Source: an uncultured Flavobacteriales bacterium
GTDB taxonomy: Bacteria > Bacteroidota > Bacteroidia > Flavobacteriales_D > Parvicellaceae
Assembly (NCBI GenBank): GCA_943788755.1
Contig: CALSRM010000003.1
Coordinates: 1,488,001 to 1,552,000 of the forward strand
Length of the DNA: 64,000 nucleotides
Reading direction: 5' to 3'
Shown here: positions 58,446-64,000 of the stretch, piece after piece
Numbering within the stretch: position 1 is the stretch's first letter
Layout of the letters: every line of letters starts with the position of its first letter
The notes under the pieces: generated by a model
What the model saw: the letters and a program-made list of their open reading frames with translations, nothing else
Told to the model about the DNA's origin: nothing
The model's database searches: none
Translations under genes and position numbers: made by a program

Positions 58446-60253
58446 TTAATTTTGTTCGAACTGAATACTGCTAAGCTTAGCATAAATACCTTCATTGTTA
58501 GAAAGTTCTTGATGTGTTCCAGACTCTACTATAGCACCTTTGTCGACCACGAGTATCTTATCTGCGTTTTTTATGGTCGATAATCGATGCGCTATGACAA
58601 AGGATGTTCTCCCGATCATCAACTTTTCTAAGGCATCTTGCACTAGTTTTTCTGATTCTGAATCAAGAGAACTGGTTGCTTCATCCAGTATTAAAATTTT
58701 TGGATTTTTCAAAACTGCCCGTAGCAATGGCAATTCTTTGTTTTTGTCCACCAGATAACTGAATCCCTCTATCACCAACCATTGTTTTAAAGCCTTCAGG
58801 GAATTCTGTAATGAAATCGTATGCATTTGCTTGTTTTGCAGCATTTTCGATTTCTTCAAAGGATGCCTTTGGATTTCCATAAGCAATGTTTTCTTCTATT
58901 GTGCCTCCAAATAATAGCACCTCTTGCGGAACAATAGCCATTTGATTTCTCAGCTCCCTTCTGTTAAAGTCCGAACTTGGAATGTTGTCAAATAAGATAC
59001 TTCCTTTTGTTGGTTCATAGAAACGTAATAATAAAGAAGAAATAGTAGATTTTCCAGCTCCTGAAGGACCTACAATTGCCGTAGTTTGTCCTTCTTTTAC
59101 TTCAAAATTTAAATTATTGATAACGTTTATATCTGGCCTTGTCTCATAGTGAAAGTTAATGTCTTTAAATACTACATTTCCTTTAAGGGTGTGATTGAAT
59201 TCTGTTTCATTTTCTTGCGTTTCATTCGTGTCATCTAATAAGTCCATTAACCTTTCAGTTGCACCAATGGCTTTTTGAATTGTTCCGAACATACTGCTAA
59301 TGCCTCCAAATGATGCGCCAAGGAAAATTGTAAATAATATAAAACGAATGAAGTCATGCATTTGAAGTTCTCCAGTATTGGTCATATTCACCCCTTGCCA
59401 AATTACAATTGTAACCGCACCAAACATCCCAATTATAATGAATGCAGCAAATAGTCCACGAAATATTGCGCCACGTATCGAAAGGTTTTTTATAGATTCT
59501 GTAGTCGTATTAAAGCGAATAATTTCAAAAGCTTCATTTGTGAAACTTTTTACATTTTTAATGCCCATTAAAGTTTCCTGTAATATAGTATTGGAATCGG
59601 CAGATGCATCTTGGGCTTGCTTGGATAATTTTTTAATCTTTTTACCAAAAATCACTGCTAATATTGCAACTAAAGGAACTGTTGCTAGCATTATCCCAGA
59701 CAATTTTAAGGAAACATAAGCAATGAAGAAAATGGAGATGAAAACCGTTATCCACTGCCTTATAAATTCAGCAATGGTAGTCATTAATAGTTCTTGAAGG
59801 AGGTTTATGTCGGTTGCAATACGACTGCTTAATTCTCCAACTTTATTTTTGTCATAAAATGAAATAGGAGAGAAGATTAGTTGTTTAAATGCTGCATTTC
59901 TTAAGGTCTTGCAAAGATCTTTCAGTAACTATACTAAATAAGTATACTCTAAAAAAACTGAATATTGCATTTGCAACAAAAACTCCAAATAATAAAGTGA
60001 CTATTACAGTACTGCTTTGCATGTTGTCTATACTGAACCCTTCATTTTCTGCACCAGGAGTAGTTCCAAAGAAGGATCCAATCAAGTATGGAAATCCCAT
60101 AGTAGTAATACTAGATAAAACCAAGAAAAATAAACCAATAAAAAAAGTGAAACGATATGGTTTTATATATCGAAATACTCTAAACGCTCTCTTAACCGCT
60201 CCTTTTTTAAGTTTAACTTTTTCTTCTTTATTTTTTTTACCAAATGGCGCCAT
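58446..60253 (-). CDS. MsbA-like ABC exporter, permease-ATPase (frame interrupted)
   Basis: About 600 residues. N-terminal membrane domain from [16 protein letters not shown] (start ATG at 60253), then the ATPase: [21 protein letters not shown] (Walker A), [12 protein letters not shown] (signature) and [16 protein letters not shown] (Walker B). Breaks fall between about 59885 and 59784 and near 58735. This type of half-transporter moves lipid A or other lipids; the substrate is inferred from family only. No partner gene is adjacent, as expected for a homodimer. Confidence 0.87.
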
Positions 60254-60356
60254 AATCGGCAACGAATCTACTATATATTTATTGGTTATGCTGTCATGGA
60301 ATTGTATTTATATTTTCCCGCATGTTAATTTTATTTTTAATAAATTTGAAATTACT

Positions 60357-60386
60357 TTTGTAAATAGAAAAAAAGGTATATTTTTG
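60357..60386 (+). promoter_or_regulatory. Promoter of rpmH
   Basis: TTTG at 60357-60360 and TATTTTTG at 60379-60386, separated by 18 bases, match the Bacteroidetes primary-sigma consensus (TTTG, then TAnnTTTG). The start codon is 48 bases further on. It is the best promoter match in the window and shares TATTTTTGCAATCC with the purB upstream region. Confidence 0.65.
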
Positions 60387-60434
60387 CAATCCAAAATTTG
60401 GTGCACCTTTATGGTGTAGCTTAAACAAAATACA

Positions 60435-60593
60435 ATGAAAAGAACGTTTCAACCTTCAAATAGAAAGAGAAAGAACAAGCACGGGTTTAGATTAAGAATG
60501 TCTACTAAGAATGGTAGAAAGATTATAAACGCTAGAAGAAGAAAAGGTAGAAAAAAGGTTTCTGTTTCTGATGAACCTCGTCCGAAAAGATAA
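60435..60593 (+). CDS. rpmH: 50S ribosomal protein L34
   Basis: 52 residues. It opens [18 protein letters not shown], has the conserved [21 protein letters not shown] and ends in the Bacteroidota-type extension [11 protein letters not shown]. It lies between a good promoter and a terminator, so it is a one-gene transcript. Not next to rnpA or dnaA here. Confidence 0.97.
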   Translation: MKRTFQPSNRKRKNKHGFRLRMSTKNGRKIINARRRKGRKKVSVSDEPRPKR

Positions 60594-60614
60594 TAAATAG
60601 ATTACTTAAACTTT

Positions 60615-60648
60615 AAAAAGGTCGTTTCTAGTGGAGCGACCTTTTTTT
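60615..60648 (+). terminator. Rho-independent terminator of rpmH
   Basis: AAAAGGTCG (60616-60624) pairs with CGACCTTTT (60637-60645) around a 12-base loop, followed by more T. It begins 22 bases after the rpmH stop. Confidence 0.75.
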
Positions 60649-60669
60649 GTTTAAAAATTAATTGAGCAA

Positions 60670-60700
60670 AAAAAAACTCCGATATTGGAGGTTTTTTCTT
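60670..60700 (-). terminator. Imperfect terminator between rpmH and the SPOR gene
   Basis: A run of A, ACTCC, a short loop, GGAGG and a T run. The stem has a bulged or mismatched base, but it has a T tail on both strands. It can stop the minus-strand SPOR gene, which ends at 60719, as well as read-through from rpmH. Confidence 0.5.
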
Positions 60701-60718
60701 GTTTGTTGTGAAATGGTT

Positions 60719-62177
60719 TTATTTAACCCATTTTTGAGAACTTAACATTAATGCCTCTTGAACAGTGATTCTTTCTCCACTGTTATAAGCAGTTACAAAA
60801 GGTCCAGGGAAGTCATACTTCTTAACGCCGTTTCTAGTGTCTCTTGCTCCTTTATAAGTGTTTACACCGTCTGTTGTGTATTTAACCCATCCTTCGTGGT
60901 TGTCTAGATTTAATTTATTGTTGTATCCGTTGTATCTTTTCTTGATGTATTTTGCATCAACAGTTTTGTGAGCTGCTAAAACTTGAACTCTAAAGGAAAC
61001 TCCTGTTATAGGGTTTTCATGTGTTACAATTGTTGTTGACTTCTGCTGCTTCTGCTGCTTCTGCTGCTACTTCTTCTGCTTCTGCTGCTTCTGCTGCTTC
61101 TTCCCTGCTTCTTCGCTCTTCTTCCGCTGTCTTCCTCTGCTGTTTCTTCCGCTGTCTTCCTCTGCTTTTCTTCCGCTGTTTCTTCCGCTGCTTCTTCCGC
61201 TGCTTCTTCCACTCTTCTTCCGCTGCTTCTTCCCTCTTCTTCCGCTGTTTCTTCCGCTGTTTCTTCCGCTGTTTCTTCCGCTGTTTCTTCCGCTGTTTCT
61301 TCCGCTGTTTCTTCCGCTGTTTCTTCCGCTGTTTCGCTAATTAAGTGACTGCTGGAATATCTATACTCTGTGGTATATCATCCACCATTAAAAATTCAGC
61401 TGAGAAATATCCTGTAATAGTAAATTCTTGAGGGGCATTTTCAGTAGGTGTAAGTCTGTATGAAACGTTTATGATAGATTTGTCTGCTGGAATATTAGTC
61501 CATAAAAACTTTACTATGTTATTTGTAAATTTATATACACCTCCAGCAGCTTCAATCTTTGAGGCAGTAAATCCAGCAGGTATATTTTCTTTTAATCTAG
61601 AAAATCCAGTTTGATTTCCTTTTGTTATCGAAACAGCTACGATGTATTCATCGCCATTTTTTTCGATGGTTCTAATTCCAGATACGGGTGTATTTTGGCT
61701 ATTGTTATTTTCTACACTTGCGGTCGGATTGGTTGAGTTTGTTCCTTCAGATACAGTAAATGTAATTGGATCTATCGTTTCTGACTTTCTTTCTTCTCCG
61801 TCCAAGTAAGAAAAAGTACCATCAATAGTTTTATTTCCAATTGATCCAGCTTCCGCTGTTAATTTATATTTTAATGTGATTGTTTCTTCCGCGGGAATTG
61901 AATACCAGACAAATAAAGCTTTTGATTTATCAAAGGAAAATGAAGCACCTGCATTTGATATTTCCTCTATTAGATATGCCAGAGGCATTTTCAAAGTTAA
62001 GCACCAATCGTGCTGGACCAGTTGCAGCTCCTTTATTAATAATTATTGAAACCTCTACACTTTTTCCTCTGCAACTTCAGAAGGTAATTCATGTATAACG
62101 GACACTTCTCCAACATATAAATATGGTAGTAGGATAAGTCCTACTAAGTTTAATGAGATGAACAATGATTTAAACAT
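60719..62177 (-). CDS. Envelope protein with beta-domains, Glu/Ala repeat linker and C-terminal SPOR-like domain (frame interrupted)
   Basis: From the ATG at 62177 a hydrophobic signal or anchor (MFKSLFISLNLVGLILL) is followed by two tandem domains of about 100 residues, each with a TASKIEAAGGVYKF/EEISNAGASFSF motif and a conserved FxWxxIPA strand. A low-complexity linker rich in Thr-Ala-Glu-Glu and Ala-Glu repeats (61020-61335) leads to a C-terminal segment starting SFRVQVLAAH and ending LSSQKWVK, which resembles a SPOR peptidoglycan-binding domain. Frame breaks occur near 62065, 62000, 61340, within the repeats, and at about 61020. Copy number of the repeat is uncertain in this assembly. 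Confidence 0.65.
61237..61332. repeat. Perfect 12-base tandem repeat, eight copies
   Basis: TTCTTCCGCTGT repeated eight times without change. On the minus strand each unit encodes Thr-Ala-Glu-Glu in the linker of the SPOR-domain gene. Degenerate units extend to about 61030 (Ala-Glu and Glu-Glu-Ala variants). The repeat length, a multiple of three, would allow copy-number change without loss of frame. Confidence 0.9.
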
Positions 62178-62278
62178 AGCTGTATGTTTTGCTTATTTAC
62201 AACCAAAAATACCCTAAGTTTAATGTGCTCAAGAGCCTGCTTTTTATAATTTTCTACAGATGTTTGTTAATAAGGAAC

Positions 62279-62308
62279 AAAAAATGCGACCAATTGGTCG
62301 CATTTTTT
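62279..62308 (-). terminator. Rho-independent terminator of the calcium-binding OMP gene
   Basis: A perfect 30-base palindrome: AAAAAATGCGACC, AATT in the centre, then GGTCGCATTTTTT. It lies 22 bases after the minus-strand stop at 62330 and can work in both directions. Confidence 0.8.
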
Positions 62309-62329
62309 AACTTGAGTTTAGAATGTAAT

Positions 62330-63670
62330 TTACTGTTCAAAGAAATAGTCTATAAGGTCATGAAGTATTTTAACTGTAAAGTTGTTAGAGCCTTCGAAGA
62401 AACCATCAATTGCTTCAGTAATTTCACTTGCAGAAATAATTCCATTTCCGTTTGAATCTGCTTCTAGTAAATTTTCAGGGATATTAGAGTCTTCGCTTGG
62501 ATTATCGTTATTGGCTCTAGTTTTTCTCAATGCTTGTCACTTATTTTATTAAGTGTAGATAAGGAAGCGTCTTCTGAGAAAGATTCATGTCTAACCGTTT
62601 CTATGGAGTCTCTTGCTGAAGCGCGGGCGGCTAATAATTCATCCGTTATCTCCATACCCATTTCGTTTACCTGCGCACCACTCTTAGTTCCTTTTTCTTT
62701 ATCTAGGTAGTCTGGAACACCATCGTTGTCTTCATCCATAGGGCATCCAGAAGCGTCTACTTCAACTCCTTTTGGGGTATGTTGACAAGCATCTTTAAGT
62801 GTCAATAATTCCATCACCATCGTCATCCCCTTTTTTTAATTCAGCGAAATCAACATCGTCATATCTATGTTTTAGTTCTTGATCTCTTCTTCCAACTACA
62901 TAATGCAAAGAGAAACCAACGTAAATAAACTTATCATTATTTCCATTTTCTTTATAATTATCAATTCTGTCTGTAAGTGCTAAGTTGTATGAACCGAAAA
63001 CTCTTCCTTGGGTGCGGTCACTAAATTTCCATTTTAATCCAAACGTTAACGGAATTGATAAAGAGTTCCTTTTGTAATTTTCTGTAGAGTCAGTTAATTG
63101 ACTCTCGTAAGTATAGTCTCTTGTAAGTTGCACAGCATTTGTGTCAATGTCGGTATTAGTAAATGCAGCGTCATTAATAGTCCCATTCTCCCAGTAATGG
63201 TAGTCATTTCCATTTTTATCCTGTAAATCAGATTTTGCATCAAATGTTAAATAACTTATTCCTGCAGAAAGGTATGGTGAGAATGGAGAATTTCGTTTAA
63301 AAATCAAATCATCATCCATATGAAAAACAAAGTTGATTCCTATTTGCAAAAGCGGAGATTCAAAATTTCTATTATTTGCAATAACACTTGAATTTTCATT
63401 GTATGCTAATGATCCATATAGTAAATCAATTTGCGCTCCAGCAACATCACCAAACCGATGTTCTAAATTAAATGTGTAGCAACTTCTAATATTCGAAAGT
63501 GTTGAGACTTTCGAATCCGTTGCTAAATCACCAATAAAGCTAGAAAATCCAGTTCCAATACCAATGGTAAAATAATCTAAAGGACCTTTATATTCTGTCT
63601 TTAACTCCTCTTCTTGCGCCATTCCTATTGAAGTTACAGCAAGTAAAAAGAATAGTATTACATTTTTCAT
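62330..63670 (-). CDS. Outer-membrane beta-barrel protein with thrombospondin-3 repeats and EF-hand (frame interrupted)
   Basis: From the ATG at 63670: a signal peptide (MKNVILFFLLAVTSIGMAQ), then about 230 residues alternating aromatic and polar strands (YFTIGIGTGFSSFIGDL, FSPYLSAGISYLTFDA) typical of a small outer-membrane barrel, then DDDGDGIID and DEDNDGVPDYLD calcium-binding thrombospondin-3 repeats, then DSNGNGIISASEI, an EF-hand. Breaks near 62810 and 62530. No OmpA peptidoglycan-binding domain follows. Its calcium-binding tail is presumably periplasmic. Confidence 0.78.
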
Positions 63671-63781
63671 AAATTAGTTTTTTAAGTCCAATATGACAAT
63701 TCCGTAGACTAATCGTTACTAAGTAACTGTAAAAATACACAAACTAATTTAATTATTAAACTTATAACAGCAAGATAGATA

Positions 63782-64000
63782 TTAGAAGTTGGGAGAATGT
63801 GTATGTTGTTTATAAAAGATGTTAATCTCATTTACCGCTTCATCTGCTGAATCAACAATTTTAATTAAATCTAAATCTTTTGCACTTATATTGTTTTCTT
63901 TTTCGAGAAGAGTTGACTTTATCCAGTCTAATAAGCCAGTCCAGTAAGCAGTTCCTACCAGGATTACAGGAAATTTTCCTAATTTTTTAGTCTGAATTAA
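63782..64000 (-). CDS. LOG-family (TIGR00730-like) protein, C-terminal part, runs off the window
   Basis: About 72 residues of a minus-strand gene continue beyond base 64000. The visible part reads IQTKKLGKFPVILVG, then YWTGLLDWIK and DLDLIKIVDSADEAVNEI, matching the C-terminal half of LOG-type nucleotide 5'-monophosphate phosphoribohydrolases. The catalytic GGxGTxxE motif lies outside the window, so activity cannot be assessed. The stop is at 63782-63784. Confidence 0.72.
   Translation of the reverse strand, partial: LIQTKKLGKFPVILVGTAYWTGLLDWIKSTLLEKENNISAKDLDLIKIVDSADEAVNEINIFYKQHTHSPNF

Noticed and set aside
59889-60419. 176-codon plus-strand frame
   Set aside because: Antisense to the ABC exporter N-terminus and its upstream region; no signature, and the opposite strand has a clear transporter.
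61030-61335. Possible CRISPR array
   Set aside because: The 12-base units are contiguous, without spacers, and encode a protein linker; no cas genes nearby.
61021-61344. 107-codon plus-strand frame rich in Ser, Ala, Cys and Phe
   Set aside because: It is the antisense reading of the Glu/Ala tandem repeats of the SPOR gene; repeats with no stop in several frames produce it.
1-64000. tRNA or rRNA genes
   Set aside because: No cloverleaf-compatible stretch or rRNA-like conserved sequence was seen in the intergenic regions.

Overview
The window looks like chromosome of a low-GC Bacteroidota bacterium, most likely a marine-type member of Flavobacteriales. The basis is the gene set (OMP with thrombospondin-3 repeats, TPR/PD40 protein, AddAB pair, archaemetzincin remnant), very few Shine-Dalgarno sequences, frequent TTG/GTG starts, and promoter-like TAnnTTTG boxes of the Bacteroidetes type. 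This assignment is inference; there is no rRNA gene in the window.

Bases 1-38,831 are one large surface-glycan locus, all on the plus strand, mostly with overlapping or nearly abutting genes. It opens with a nonulosonic acid module: pseB, pseC, an unusual synthase-like/cytidylyltransferase fusion, a methyltransferase, pseG, an SDR, a metallophosphoesterase, an ATP-grasp enzyme and pseI. No PseH-type GNAT acetyltransferase is seen. Acyl- and glycosyltransferases and an asparagine-synthase-like amidotransferase follow. At 15.2-20.1 kb lies a candidate manno-heptose module (sugar kinase, SIS isomerase, epimerase, nucleotidyltransferase, HAD phosphatase) with a GT9-like transferase; a 587-base non-coding block full of palindromes splits it. 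From 20.9 kb come two large envelope-anchored CotH-family proteins with C-terminal beta-helices, wecB, several glycosyltransferases, an O-acetyltransferase, an O-antigen polymerase/ligase-like membrane protein, another epimerase, a second asparagine synthase, a hexapeptide acetyltransferase and a GT2. No flippase, initiating phosphoglycosyltransferase or export protein is visible, so the locus probably extends past the left edge.

Bases 38.8-64 kb are mainly housekeeping and envelope genes: a TPR/PD40 protein, an EI24-type membrane protein, purB, addB, a TPR protein, a third CotH-family protein, addA, a rhomboid-like protein, a glycerophosphodiester phosphodiesterase, a secreted GATase1-like protein often misnamed asparagine synthetase B, dnaB, accA, two tandem TetR regulators, an archaemetzincin remnant, an MsbA-like ABC exporter, rpmH, a SPOR-domain protein with a Thr-Ala-Glu-Glu repeat linker, a calcium-binding outer-membrane protein and the C-terminal end of a LOG-family protein.

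Reading frames are intact up to 14.6 kb and from 15.2 to 32.9 kb. From 32.9 kb onward most long genes carry one or more frame breaks, including the essential genes dnaB and accA. I read this as uncorrected insertion/deletion errors in the assembly rather than mass pseudogenisation. Broken genes are therefore given as single CDS entries covering the full inferred span.
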